From assembly GCF_900105685.1 (NCBI RefSeq), contig NZ_LT629781.1, positions 3,100,001-3,164,000 of the forward strand: a DNA stretch of 64,000 bases. The letters are read 5' to 3'. Position numbers and translations under genes: made by a program. The stretch's first letter is position 1. Every line of letters starts with the position of its first letter. This DNA is from Verrucomicrobium sp. GAS474. GTDB lineage: Bacteria; Verrucomicrobiota; Verrucomicrobiia; Methylacidiphilales; GAS474. Shown one piece after another: positions 8,764 to 18,708 of this stretch. The notes below the pieces were generated by a model. It was given only the letters and a program-made list of their open reading frames with translations. It was not told the DNA's origin and ran no database searches.

Positions 8764-9957
8764 TTAATTTGCGTCGATCAGACGGACGATTTCTTCCCCG
8801 ATGGCGAGCGAGGCCGTCGCCCCGGGCGAGGGCGCGTTGACCACGTGGAGGGCATTGGGACGGCGGATGAGGGAGAAATCCTGGACCAGTTCCCCCGAGG
8901 GGTCCATCGCCTGGGCGCGGACCCCCGCCCCGCCGGCAGAGAGATCGTCGATCCGCACATCGGGAACGAGGCGCTGGAGGGAGGCGCAGAAGAGCCGCTT
9001 GCTCCACGAACGCTCGATCTCCTCCCAGCACATCCGGCGGTGCTTGTTCAGGAACTTCCAAAGGCCGGGGAAGCTGAGGGCGTCCCAGAGATCGAAGGGA
9101 TTCACGTCGGTCTTCCTGTACCCCTCCCGCGCCCAGGCGAGGACGGCGTTCGGCCCCGCCTCGATGCCGCCGTGGATGAGGCGGGTGAAGTGGACGCCGA
9201 GGAACGGGAACGTCGGGTCGGGAACGGGATAGATCAGGTTGCGGACGAGGAACTGCCGGTCCGGACGGAGCTCGTAGTATTCCCCGCGGAACGGGACGAT
9301 CTTCACCGGGCTCTTCTCCCCCGCCGCTCCCGCGACGCGATCGGAGTGGAGGCCGCCGCAGTTGATGAGGAAATCGGCCGCGAAATCGCCCGCCGCCGTC
9401 TCGAGGCGCCAGCCGCCTCCCTCGGGGCAGGCCCGCTTCAGCTTCGCGTTGCAACGGATTGTCCCGCCCAGGCGGCCGATCTCGGCGGCCATCGCGACGA
9501 CGACCTGGGCGTAATCGACGATCCCCTCCTGCGGCACCCGCAGGGCAGCGATCCCGGCGACGTGGGGCTCGATCTCCCGCATCGGACCGGCGTCGAGCCA
9601 TTCCAGGCCGGAGAGGCCGTTCGCCACGCCCCGTTCCTGGAGGGCGCGGAGGCGGACGACCTCGGCCTCGTCGGTCGCCACGACGAGTTTCCCGCAGATC
9701 TCATGGGCGATGCCGTGTTCCTGGCAGAAGGCGACCATCTCCCGGATGCCGCTCACGGCGAGACGGGCCTTGAGGGAGCCGGGCTTGTAGTAGAGGCCAC
9801 AGTGGAGGACGCCGCTGTTGTGGGTCGTCTGCTGCTGGCCGGGGCGGGCATCCTTCTCATAGACGACGACCTCGGCGCCCGGATGGGATTTCAACAGCTT
9901 GATCGCGGTGGCGAGGCCGATGATGCCTCCCCCGATGACGGCGTACTTCCTGGACAT
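8764..9957 (-). CDS. lhgO: L-2-hydroxyglutarate oxidase/dehydrogenase
   Basis: FAD enzyme of 397 residues that oxidises L-2-hydroxyglutarate to 2-oxoglutarate, passing electrons to oxygen or the membrane quinone pool. It begins MSRKYAVIGGGIIGLATAIK, with the Rossmann FAD motif at residues 9-14. HNSGVLHCGLYYKPGSLKA follows and is highly characteristic of LhgO. Length is as expected. It is the first gene of the minus-strand run that continues into glycan synthesis, but an AT-rich gap follows it, so it may be its own unit. A related DAO-family oxidase is the only alternative. Confidence 0.9.
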   Translation of the reverse strand: MSRKYAVIGGGIIGLATAIKLLKSHPGAEVVVYEKDARPGQQQTTHNSGVLHCGLYYKPGSLKARLAVSGIREMVAFCQEHGIAHEICGKLVVATDEAEVVRLRALQERGVANGLSGLEWLDAGPMREIEPHVAGIAALRVPQEGIVDYAQVVVAMAAEIGRLGGTIRCNAKLKRACPEGGGWRLETAAGDFAADFLINCGGLHSDRVAGAAGEKSPVKIVPFRGEYYELRPDRQFLVRNLIYPVPDPTFPFLGVHFTRLIHGGIEAGPNAVLAWAREGYRKTDVNPFDLWDALSFPGLWKFLNKHRRMCWEEIERSWSKRLFCASLQRLVPDVRIDDLSAGGAGVRAQAMDPSGELVQDFSLIRRPNALHVVNAPSPGATASLAIGEEIVRLIDAN

Positions 9958-9964
9958 CGCCGTA

Positions 9965-10537
9965 TCAAAGACCCAACCGCTTCCGATCGCCAGCCGAAAC
10001 CTCGACCCACTTCCCCGCCGCCAGCGTCCCGAGCGGGAACGTCCCGACCGCGACCCGCAGGAGCCGCAGCGTCGGATGGCCTACCGCCGCCGTCATCCGG
10101 CGGACCTGCCGGTTCTTTCCCTCGATCAACTCGAGGCCGATCCAGGAATCGGGGACGTTCTTGCGGAAGCGGATCGGGGGATCGCGGGGGACGACTTCGG
10201 GCTGGGGATCGAGGAGCCAGGCGCGGCAGGGGCGGGCCCGATAGCCCTGGATTTCGATCCCTCCCTTGGCCAGCTTCGCCAGCGCCTCCGCCCCCGGCAC
10301 CCGCTCCACCTGCGCCCAGTACGTGCGGGGATGGCCCTCCCCCTTCTCGGGGTCGAGGAGCCGGGTGTTGAGCCCCGCCTCGTCGGAAAGGAGGAGGAGC
10401 CCCTCGCTGTCGGCGTCGAGGCGGCCGAGCGGATAGACCCGCTTGGGAAAGCCGAATTCGGCCAGGGTCCGGTTCGGCGAGCCGTCGGGGGTGAACTGGC
10501 TGAGGACGCCGTAAGGTTTGTGGAATGCGATCAACAT
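9965..10537 (-). CDS. rluE: 23S rRNA pseudouridine synthase, RluE/RsuA family
   Basis: 190-residue enzyme that isomerises a uridine in rRNA. It starts MLIAFHKPYGVLSQFTPDG, typical of RluE, which lacks the N-terminal S4 domain found in RluB and RsuA. The catalytic Asp sits in GRLDADSEGLLLL, and LIEGKNRQVRRM is the conserved C-terminal motif. A longer open frame extends upstream, but it would overlap the divergent aminotransferase start. The ATG at 10535-10537 gives the standard protein. It lies 7 bp from the lhgO start, so the two genes may share transcription. Confidence 0.87.
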   Translation of the reverse strand: MLIAFHKPYGVLSQFTPDGSPNRTLAEFGFPKRVYPLGRLDADSEGLLLLSDEAGLNTRLLDPEKGEGHPRTYWAQVERVPGAEALAKLAKGGIEIQGYRARPCRAWLLDPQPEVVPRDPPIRFRKNVPDSWIGLELIEGKNRQVRRMTAAVGHPTLRLLRVAVGTFPLGTLAAGKWVEVSAGDRKRLGL

Positions 10538-10592
10538 TGCGGGAGGAACTTCCGTTCTGCACTCTAGCCGGAGCTTTTCAAGATCGGAAGAC

Positions 10593-11309
10593 ATGAAGAC
10601 ATTCCTCCCCTGGCTCGGCGTATTCGAGACCCTCCGCGTCGAGGCCGGCCGCCCGCTCCTCCTCGAGGAACATCTGGCCTCCCTGCGCGAGGCGGCCGAA
10701 GCCGTCGGCCTCGTCCTTCCCGCCGAATTCCGCGACAACCTCCACGAAAAGGCCTCGCGCCTCCCGGGCGACACCGGACGGTGGCGGTGGATCGTCGACA
10801 GCGAGGGGGGCCGGGCGCTCTTCACCCACGAGCCCGGCTCCCCGCTCGAGCACTTCCGCGTCCGGATCGCGCCGGAACGGGTCGGCTCGATGAACTGGGA
10901 CGCCCGTTACAAGACCCTCTCCTACCTCACCCATTGGCAGGCCCGGAAGAGCGCCGAGGCGGCGGGCCACGACGAGGGGCTCCTCCTCAACGAAAACGGC
11001 TACCTCGCCTCGGGGGCGATGACCAATCTCTTCTGGGTCCGGAAGGGCCAGATCCACACCCCCGCCCTCGACTGCGGCTGCCGGAACGGGGCCGTCCGCC
11101 GGTGGATCTTCGCCCAATTCTCCGGGAAACCGGGGAAGATCGTCGAAGGCTATTTCCCGCCCTCCGTGCTGGAGGAGGCGGAGGAAATCTTCCTGACGAA
11201 CAGCTGGATCGGGATCCGCCCCGTCATCCGGCTCGACGGCTGGGAAATCTCCCCCGGCCCGGTGACCCGGAAGCTGGCCGGACAGTACCGCGCCGATCTG
11301 AAGATCTGA
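10593..11309 (+). CDS. class IV aminotransferase, PabC or branched-chain type
   Basis: 238-residue PLP enzyme of fold type IV. The PLP Lys is Lys107 in ARYKTLSYL. The NENGYLASGAMTNLFWVRKG segment (Glu134, Asn145) followed by TPALDCGCRNGAVRR is the family signature. Members include 4-amino-4-deoxychorismate lyase (folate synthesis) and branched-chain or D-amino acid aminotransferases. The small size and absent large substrate loop favour a PabC-like role but do not prove it. GGAAG lies just before the ATG. It is transcribed divergently from rluE over a 55-bp gap and converges on oppC. Confidence 0.78.
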   Translation: MKTFLPWLGVFETLRVEAGRPLLLEEHLASLREAAEAVGLVLPAEFRDNLHEKASRLPGDTGRWRWIVDSEGGRALFTHEPGSPLEHFRVRIAPERVGSMNWDARYKTLSYLTHWQARKSAEAAGHDEGLLLNENGYLASGAMTNLFWVRKGQIHTPALDCGCRNGAVRRWIFAQFSGKPGKIVEGYFPPSVLEEAEEIFLTNSWIGIRPVIRLDGWEISPGPVTRKLAGQYRADLKI

Positions 11310-11318
11310 CGGGCTTCC

Positions 11319-12242
11319 CTACCGTACCGACTTCGGGTCGAGGATGTCCCGGAGGCCGTCGCCGAGGAAGTTCAACGCCATCAGCGTCGCCGCCATGAAG
11401 CTGCCGGGGAAGACGAGGAGCCACCACGAGACGCGGAGCGGGTTGATCACCTGTACTCCCTCGGCCATCAGGGAGCCGAGGCTCGCCGCCGGGGCCTGGA
11501 CGCCGAGGCCGAGGAAGCTGAGGAACGATTCCTGGAGGATGACCGACGGGATCGAGAGGGTGAGGTAGACGATCACGATGCCGAGAAGGTTCGGCACCAG
11601 GTGGCGGAAGACGATCTTGAACGGGCTCTGCCCGAGGGTCCGCGCCGCCTGGACGAAGGAGAGCTCCTTCAGCACCAGCACCTGCCCCCGGACGATCCGG
11701 GCCATCGTCAGCCACTCGAAGCAGCCGATGCCGACGAAGAGGAGGACGATCCGCGCCTCGGTCTTCCACACGCCGGAGAAGGTCTGGGTCAGCGGCTTTT
11801 CGAGGACGGCGATGAGGAGGATGATGAAGATCAGCGTCGGAAGGGAGGCGATGATGTCGACGATCCGCATCATCGCGTTGTCGGTCCGCCCCCCGGCGTA
11901 GCCCGAGATCGCCCCGTAGGCGACGCCGATGACGAGGCTGACCCCGGCCCCGACGAGGCCGACGAGGAGGGAGAGCCGCGCCCCGCAGAGGATGCGGGTC
12001 AGGAGGTCCCGCCCGTGGAGGTCGGTCCCGAACCAGTGGGCGCGGCAGGGCGGAAGGAACTGGGCGCCCGAGGTCGTCTCCGGCGCGTAGCCGGTGAGGA
12101 ACGGCCCGACGACGGCCGCGACGACGAGGAGGACGAGGAGGATCGTCGAGCCCGCCATCCACCGGTTGCCGAAGAGGATCCAGGAAAGGGGGACCTTCGG
12201 CTTGGGCGCGGACGCGGAGGAGGACGGGGACGTAGCGCTCAT
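11319..12242 (-). CDS. peptide ABC transporter permease, OppC/DppC family
   Basis: 307-residue inner-membrane permease with about six membrane helices. It opens with a cytosolic Ser/Ala-rich leader before the first helix (GSTILLVLLVVAAVVGPFLT). The motif FGTDLHGRDLLTRILCGARL is standard for OppC. The EAA loop that docks to the ATPase lies in AARTLGQSPFKIVFRHLVPN. The start ATG (12240-12242) overlaps the stop of the upstream permease by 4 bp. It is the last gene of the cassette; the ATPase subunits are not adjacent. Confidence 0.9.
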   Translation of the reverse strand: MSATSPSSSASAPKPKVPLSWILFGNRWMAGSTILLVLLVVAAVVGPFLTGYAPETTSGAQFLPPCRAHWFGTDLHGRDLLTRILCGARLSLLVGLVGAGVSLVIGVAYGAISGYAGGRTDNAMMRIVDIIASLPTLIFIILLIAVLEKPLTQTFSGVWKTEARIVLLFVGIGCFEWLTMARIVRGQVLVLKELSFVQAARTLGQSPFKIVFRHLVPNLLGIVIVYLTLSIPSVILQESFLSFLGLGVQAPAASLGSLMAEGVQVINPLRVSWWLLVFPGSFMAATLMALNFLGDGLRDILDPKSVR

Positions 12243-13186
12243 GTGTTCCGGATCCGTTTGTCGAGCATTGCGCAGAGGACGTCGACGACGATGTTGAAGA
12301 GGACGAGGAGGAAGCTGTAGACCAGCACCACGCCGCCCACCAGGAAGATGTCGAGGTTGAGGACGCTGTTCACGAAGAACGGCCCGATGCCGGGGATCGC
12401 GAAGATCTGCTCGACGACGAGGGAGCCGGTCATGAGGTTCGCCGCCAGCGGCCCCGCATAGGCGAGGACGGGGAGGATCGCGACCTTCAGCGCGTGGACG
12501 TAGACGACGCGCCCCTCGGCCACGCCCTTCGCCCGGGCCGTCCGGACGTAGTCCTGCTGGAGCACGTCGAGGAGGCTCGTCCGCATCAGGCGGGCGACCG
12601 AGGCGGCGAAGGGGAGCGCGAGGCAGACCGAGGGGAGGATCAGTTCCCGCGGGCCGCCCCATCCGGCGACGGGGAACCACCGGAGGCCGACGCCGAAGAG
12701 GAGGATCGCCAGGGGGGCGAGGACGAAGGAGGGAAGCGAGATGCCGAGCAGGGAGAGGAGCATCGCGCCGCGGTCCCCCGCCTGGTTATGCCGGACGGCG
12801 GCGAAGGAGCCGAGGGCGATCCCCGCCGTCATCGCGATCACGAAGGCGCACGCCCCGATCGCCATCGAGACGGGGAGCGATTGGGCCAGGATCTCGCCGA
12901 CCGTCCGGTTCTTGTACCGGATCGAGGGGCCGAGATCGCCGTGGGCGAGGCTGCCGAGGTAGTTGAAGTACTGTTCCCCCCGCGTCCCCGCGAGGTTGTA
13001 GCGGGCCTGGAGCTGGTGGAGGACGGCCTCGGGGATCGCCCGCTCCGTGGTGAAGGGATTGCCCGGCGCGAAGCGCATCGCGAGGAAGGTGAGCGAGACG
13101 ACGACGAAGAGGACGAGCGCCCCCGAGAGAAGCCGCCGCGCCAGGAACCCGGCGAAGCTAACGCTGCTGCCGCCGCCCGAACTCAC
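12239..13186 (-). CDS. peptide ABC transporter permease, OppB/DppB family
   Basis: 315-residue inner-membrane permease. The N-terminal helix ARRLLSGALVLFVVVSLTFL is followed by RFAPGNPF, the OppB hallmark. The EAA motif is in VRTARAKGVAEGRVVYVHAL, and GSLVVEQIFAIPGIG is a typical late segment. A GTG at 13184-13186 is the start: it overlaps the binding-protein stop as GTGA, an arrangement that supports coupled translation. It forms the transmembrane pore with the OppC-like partner. Substrate is peptide or another small solute. Confidence 0.9.
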   Translation of the reverse strand: MSSGGGSSVSFAGFLARRLLSGALVLFVVVSLTFLAMRFAPGNPFTTERAIPEAVLHQLQARYNLAGTRGEQYFNYLGSLAHGDLGPSIRYKNRTVGEILAQSLPVSMAIGACAFVIAMTAGIALGSFAAVRHNQAGDRGAMLLSLLGISLPSFVLAPLAILLFGVGLRWFPVAGWGGPRELILPSVCLALPFAASVARLMRTSLLDVLQQDYVRTARAKGVAEGRVVYVHALKVAILPVLAYAGPLAANLMTGSLVVEQIFAIPGIGPFFVNSVLNLDIFLVGGVVLVYSFLLVLFNIVVDVLCAMLDKRIRNT

Positions 13187-14823
13187 GGCCTCCCCTCCCC
13201 TTGCCCGGACTTCGGCTTCATCGCCATGTCCCGGATCGGATGGTCGTCGATCGGGTTCGGCGTGAAGCCGTCGAGCCGCTCCGCATGATAGAGGGCCGTC
13301 GTCACGTATTGGTAAAGGGGGATCACCGGCAGCTCCTTCTCGACGAGGATCGACTCGGCCCGGGCGAGGAGGTCGAGGCGCTTCGCCATGTCGGGCTCGC
13401 GGCGGGCGGCGGCCAGCAGGCCGTCGTAGGCGGGGGAAGACCAGCCGGTGCGGTTGTTCCCGTTGCCGGTCTCGAAGCAGTTCAGGAACGTCGTCGGATC
13501 GGGGTAATCGGCGACCCAGCTCGACCGGGCGATGTCGAAGTCGAGGCTGCTCATCGAGTTGAGGTAGACCTTCCACTCCTGGTTGCGGAGGGTGACGTTG
13601 ATCCCGAGGTTCTCCTTCCAGATGGCCTGGATCTCGGTCGCGATCTGCTCGTTCTGCTCGCTGCTGTTGTAGAGGATCGAGATGAGGGGGAAGCCCTTGC
13701 CGCCGGGATATCCGGCCTGGGCCAGGAGGGCCCGCGCCTTCTCGGGATCGTAGGCGAGTCCGGCGGGATAGGGATACCCCCGGTCGGCAAAGCCGGGCGG
13801 GACGAACGTGTTCATCGTCGGCTCTCCCGACCGGGTGATCCGCTCGACGATCCGCCTCTTGTCGACCGCCAGCGCGAGGGCCTGCCGGACGCGGGGATCG
13901 GAGAGCGGCTTCCGCGTCACGTTGAGGCGGTAGAAGTAGTCGCCGAGGATCGGCGCGGGGTGGAAGTAGGGCTTCGTCCGCAGCACGTCGATGAAGAAGG
14001 AAGGGACGAGCGACTTGTCGAGGATCAGGTCGCAGAGGCCGGAGTGGAAGAGGTTGAAGGCGGTCGTCGCCGAGGAGAGGGAGAGGGCGTCGACGGTTTC
14101 GAGACGGACGGCGGCGGCGTTCCAGTAGCGGGGGTTCTTCCGGAGGCGGACCCGGTCGTTGAGCCGCCACGATTCGAGGACGAAGGGGCCATTCGAGACG
14201 AGGTGGCCGGGCTTGATCCAGTCCTCGCCCCATTTCTTCATCGATTCCAGGTGGACGGGGGCGAGGGTCGAGCAGGCGCAGATGTCGGGGAAATAGGGCG
14301 TCGGCTCGACGAGCTGGACGACGAGGGTCTTCTCGTCGGGGGCCGAGACGCCGACCTTCGCGAAGTCGTCGATCTTCCCCTCGTTGTAGGCCTGGGCGTT
14401 GACGATCGGGTAATAGAAATCGGCATAGCCCGAGGCGGTGACCGGGCTCATCGCCCGACGCCACGACTCGACGAAATCGAGCGAGGTCAGCCGGTCCCCG
14501 TTGCTCCACGCCGATTCGCGGAGGTGGAAGGTGTAGGTCCGCCCGTCGGGCGAGATCTCCCAACGCTCGGCGAGGCCGGGGACGATCTTCCCTTCCCCGC
14601 TCCGCGTCGTCAGCCCCTCGAAGAGGGCCTCGCAGAGGCGGATCTCCGGCTGCCCGGTGACGGTGTGGGGATCGAGGCTCTCCGGCTCCGCGCCGTTGGC
14701 GAAGACGAGATCGGCCCGCTGCCGCCCGCCGTCGCAGCCGGAAAGCCCGGAGAGGAGGAGGGCAAAAAGAAAGAGGGCCGGAATCCCGGCCCTCAGGAGA
14801 TGTTTAACGGAACTCTGCTTCAC
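13183..14823 (-). CDS. oligopeptide-binding lipoprotein, OppA/DppA family (SBP family 5)
   Basis: 546-residue periplasmic receptor anchored by lipid. The signal peptide ends in the lipobox LSGC with Cys30 as the modified residue. The mature protein begins with FANGAEPESLDPHTVTGQPE, a clear SBP-5 signature, and retains the usual length of about 520 residues. It delivers peptides to the two permeases encoded directly downstream. The gene starts 20 bp after the end of secG on the same strand, so it may be read from the glycolysis-secG transcript as well as from its own promoter. Confidence 0.92.
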   Translation of the reverse strand: MKQSSVKHLLRAGIPALFLFALLLSGLSGCDGGRQRADLVFANGAEPESLDPHTVTGQPEIRLCEALFEGLTTRSGEGKIVPGLAERWEISPDGRTYTFHLRESAWSNGDRLTSLDFVESWRRAMSPVTASGYADFYYPIVNAQAYNEGKIDDFAKVGVSAPDEKTLVVQLVEPTPYFPDICACSTLAPVHLESMKKWGEDWIKPGHLVSNGPFVLESWRLNDRVRLRKNPRYWNAAAVRLETVDALSLSSATTAFNLFHSGLCDLILDKSLVPSFFIDVLRTKPYFHPAPILGDYFYRLNVTRKPLSDPRVRQALALAVDKRRIVERITRSGEPTMNTFVPPGFADRGYPYPAGLAYDPEKARALLAQAGYPGGKGFPLISILYNSSEQNEQIATEIQAIWKENLGINVTLRNQEWKVYLNSMSSLDFDIARSSWVADYPDPTTFLNCFETGNGNNRTGWSSPAYDGLLAAARREPDMAKRLDLLARAESILVEKELPVIPLYQYVTTALYHAERLDGFTPNPIDDHPIRDMAMKPKSGQGEGRP

Positions 14824-14842
14824 GCGTCCCGATAAAGCCGCG

Positions 14843-15226
14843 TTATTTTTTCGCCGCAGGAGCCGCCGCAGGCGCTTCGGACGACGCCGCGGCCGAAGCG
14901 GGAACGGGCGCGGGAGCGGGCGTCGCCGCCGGGGCGACCGCCGACGCGTCGGGCTGCACCAGCCGCTTGTGGAGGGACGATTCGGCGGCCCGGTGGCTCG
15001 TGAGGTAGGCCAGGAGGATGGCGAGGAAGAAGAACATCCCCGTCAGCCACGAGGTGAACTTCACGAGGACCGCCGAGGTCTGGGCGCCGAAGACGGTCTC
15101 GGTCAGGCCGCCGCCGAAGGCCGCGCCGAGGCCGTCCTGCTTCGAGCGCTGCATGAGGATGGCGAGGACCAGCAGGAGGCTGAGGCCGACGAAGAGGACG
15201 ATGAGGATGTCGATCAGGATGTTCAT
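14843..15226 (-). CDS. secG: preprotein translocase subunit SecG
   Basis: 127-residue protein with two membrane helices (residues 4-23 and about 53-75), joined by the conserved cytosolic loop QRSKQDGLGAAFGGG. It is an auxiliary subunit of the SecYEG channel in the inner membrane. The C-terminal third is an Ala/Pro-rich tail, longer than in the E. coli protein and of low complexity. It follows tpiA by 30 bp, and tpiA-secG adjacency is common across bacteria, which supports the call. Confidence 0.92.
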   Translation of the reverse strand: MNILIDILIVLFVGLSLLLVLAILMQRSKQDGLGAAFGGGLTETVFGAQTSAVLVKFTSWLTGMFFFLAILLAYLTSHRAAESSLHKRLVQPDASAVAPAATPAPAPVPASAAASSEAPAAAPAAKK

Positions 15227-15256
15227 GGACGTGTATCTTGGAAGGGAAAGGCTGAC

Positions 15257-16051
15257 TTAGCTGGCCGCGCCGGGCTCGGCCGCGCTCAGGACGATCGCCG
15301 CGAAGCCGCGGGCGTCGAGGCTCGCGCCGCCGACGAGGGCGCCGTCGATGTCGGGCTGGTGGAGGATCTCGGCGGCGTTCTCGGCCTTCACGCTGCCGCC
15401 GTACTGGATGCGGATCTTGCGGGCGACCTCGGCCGAGATGTTCTTCTCGATGAGGCTGCGGATGAAGGCGTGGGCTTCCTGCGCCTGGGCGGGAGAGGCC
15501 GTCTTGCCGGTGCCGATGGCCCAGACGGGCTCATAGGCGATGATGATGTCGGAGAAATCCTTCTCGGGAATCCCGTCGAGGCCGCCGGTGAGCTGCTTCG
15601 TGAGGACCTTCTTCCAGACGGCGTCGCCGCCTTCCCGCTCCTTCAGCGTCTCGCCGACGCAGAGGATGGGGCGGAGGCTGCCCGCGAGGGCGACCTTGAC
15701 CTTCTCGTTGATCAGGGCGTCGCTCTCGGCGAAATACTGGCGGCGCTCCGAGTGGCCGACGATGACGTACCGGCAGTAGACGTCGCGGAGCATCGCCACC
15801 GAGATTTCCCCGGTGTAGGCGCCGCTGGCCGCCTGATGGACGTTCTGCGCGCCGAGGAAGACGTTCGGGACCTCGCCGACGAGCTCGGCGACGACGCCGA
15901 GCGCGGTGAAGGGGGGAATGAGGACGATGTCGGCCTGATCGAACTTCTTCACTTCGTTCAGGACTTCGGCGGCGAGGAGCTTCGCCTCGGTCGCCGTCTT
16001 GTTCATCTTCCAGTTTCCGGCGATGATCTTTTTACGGTAAATCTTCGACAT
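15257..16051 (-). CDS. tpiA: triosephosphate isomerase
   Basis: 264-residue TIM-barrel enzyme interconverting dihydroxyacetone phosphate and glyceraldehyde 3-phosphate. It shows AGNWKMN at residues 11-17 (catalytic Asn and Lys), VIVGHSERRQYF (His) and AYEPVWAIGTG (catalytic Glu and flexible loop). The ATG at 16049-16051 gives the standard N-terminus. A TTG 48 bp upstream is in frame but less likely. It follows pgk by 66 bp in the gap-pgk-tpiA-secG series. Confidence 0.96.
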   Translation of the reverse strand: MSKIYRKKIIAGNWKMNKTATEAKLLAAEVLNEVKKFDQADIVLIPPFTALGVVAELVGEVPNVFLGAQNVHQAASGAYTGEISVAMLRDVYCRYVIVGHSERRQYFAESDALINEKVKVALAGSLRPILCVGETLKEREGGDAVWKKVLTKQLTGGLDGIPEKDFSDIIIAYEPVWAIGTGKTASPAQAQEAHAFIRSLIEKNISAEVARKIRIQYGGSVKAENAAEILHQPDIDGALVGGASLDARGFAAIVLSAAEPGAAS

Positions 16052-16117
16052 AAATAAGTTGGGTCGGTTTTCCTCGGTCAGCAAGGAGGGGTTATTCAAG
16101 CAGAACCGGCAAGGCGG

Positions 16118-17335
16118 TCAAGCCTTGTCGGGAATGCAGGCGACGCCGGGGAGGACGGCTCCTTCGAGGAATTCGAGGGAGGCGCCGCCGCCCGTCGAGA
16201 TGAAGGAAACCTTGTCGGCCACGCCCGCGCGCTTCACCGCCTTCACCGAATCGCCGCCGCCGATGATCGTGACGGCCTCGCGGTTCGCCGCGACGGCCTC
16301 GGCGATGGCGAAGGTCCCCTTCGCGCATTCCTTGACCTCGAAGACGCCCGCCGGGCCGTTCCAGAGGACGGTCTTCGCCGTGGCGATCTCGGCCGTCCAG
16401 AGCTTCACCGTCTCAGGCCCGATGTCGACCCCTTCCCAGCCGTCGGGGATCTGGTCGCCCGGGTTGGTGTAGCGGCCGGGGGAGACCGTCTTCTTCGCGA
16501 AATCGAATTCCTCGACGATGTAGTTGTCGACGGGAAGGAGGAACTTGACCCCCTTGGCCTTCGCCTTGTCGAGGGCCGCCAGGGCGGTGCCGACCTGATC
16601 GGGCTCAACGAGGGACTTGCCGACCTTCTTGCCGAGGGCGAGGGCGAAGGTGTAGGCCATCGCGCCGCCGATCAGGATCGTGTCGGCCTTATCGAGGAGG
16701 GAGTCGATCACCTTGATCTTGTCGGAGACCTTGGCCCCGCCGAGGATGACGACGAAGGGCTTCTGCGCGTGGGCGACGGCGTCGCCGAGGAACTTCAGCT
16801 CCCGTTCCATGAGGAGGCCGATCCCCTTTTCCTTCACGAACTTGGCGACCCCCTCGGTCGAGGCGTGGGCACGGTGGGCGGCGCCGAAGGCGTCATTGAT
16901 GTAGACGTCGGCGAGCTTGCCGAGCTGGGCGGCGAAGACGGGATCGTTCTTTTCCTCCTCGGCGTGGAAGCGGGTGTTCTCCAGGAGGAGGATCTCGCCG
17001 TCCTTGAGCGCGGCGGCCTTGGCCTCGGCGACGGGACCGACGGTCTCCTCGGAGAACTGGACGGGGGTGCCGCTCAGCTCGGCCAGGCGGACGGCGACGG
17101 GGGCGAGGCTCTCCTTCACGTTCTTCTTCCCCTTCGGACGGCCCATGTGGGCGCAGAGGATGATCCGGGCGCCCTTTTCGCGGAGCAGCTTGATCGTCGG
17201 CAACGTCTCGCGGATGCGGGTGTCGTCGGTGATGACGTAGGCGCCGTCCTTTTCGTCGAGCGGGACGTTGTAGTCGACGCGCACGAGGGTGCGGAGTCCG
17301 TTGAGCTCGAGATCGCGAATCGTTACTTTGGCCAT
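16118..17335 (-). CDS. pgk: phosphoglycerate kinase
   Basis: 405-residue two-domain glycolytic kinase making ATP from 1,3-bisphosphoglycerate. Visible signatures are VRVDYNVPLDEK near the N-terminus, AHMGRPKG, and the C-terminal nucleotide loop IGGGDSVKAVKRAGV. The ATG at 17333-17335 gives MAKVTIRDLEL, the normal beginning. A longer upstream frame runs through the gap-pgk spacer and is rejected. Gene order and same-strand spacing place it in one operon with gap and tpiA. Confidence 0.96.
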   Translation of the reverse strand: MAKVTIRDLELNGLRTLVRVDYNVPLDEKDGAYVITDDTRIRETLPTIKLLREKGARIILCAHMGRPKGKKNVKESLAPVAVRLAELSGTPVQFSEETVGPVAEAKAAALKDGEILLLENTRFHAEEEKNDPVFAAQLGKLADVYINDAFGAAHRAHASTEGVAKFVKEKGIGLLMERELKFLGDAVAHAQKPFVVILGGAKVSDKIKVIDSLLDKADTILIGGAMAYTFALALGKKVGKSLVEPDQVGTALAALDKAKAKGVKFLLPVDNYIVEEFDFAKKTVSPGRYTNPGDQIPDGWEGVDIGPETVKLWTAEIATAKTVLWNGPAGVFEVKECAKGTFAIAEAVAANREAVTIIGGGDSVKAVKRAGVADKVSFISTGGGASLEFLEGAVLPGVACIPDKA

Positions 17336-17392
17336 GGCTGGGGGGAAGGTGGGGGAGGGTTGGTCTGTTTGTGCTTGTGCTTGGGAAGAGCA

Positions 17393-17428
17393 ACGCCGCA
17401 CGCCCCGAGATTTCGGAACGTGCGGCGT
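17393..17428 (-). other. hairpin in the gap-pgk spacer
   Basis: ACGCCGCACG (17393-17402) pairs perfectly with CGTGCGGCGT (17419-17428), giving a 10-bp stem on the mRNA between gap and pgk. No T-run follows on the minus strand, so it is not a standard intrinsic terminator. It could act as an mRNA processing or stabilising structure that makes gap more abundant than the distal genes. Confidence 0.5.
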
Positions 17429-17447
17429 GCGGGAGGAAGCCTCGGTA

Positions 17448-18708
<1,261 letters not shown>

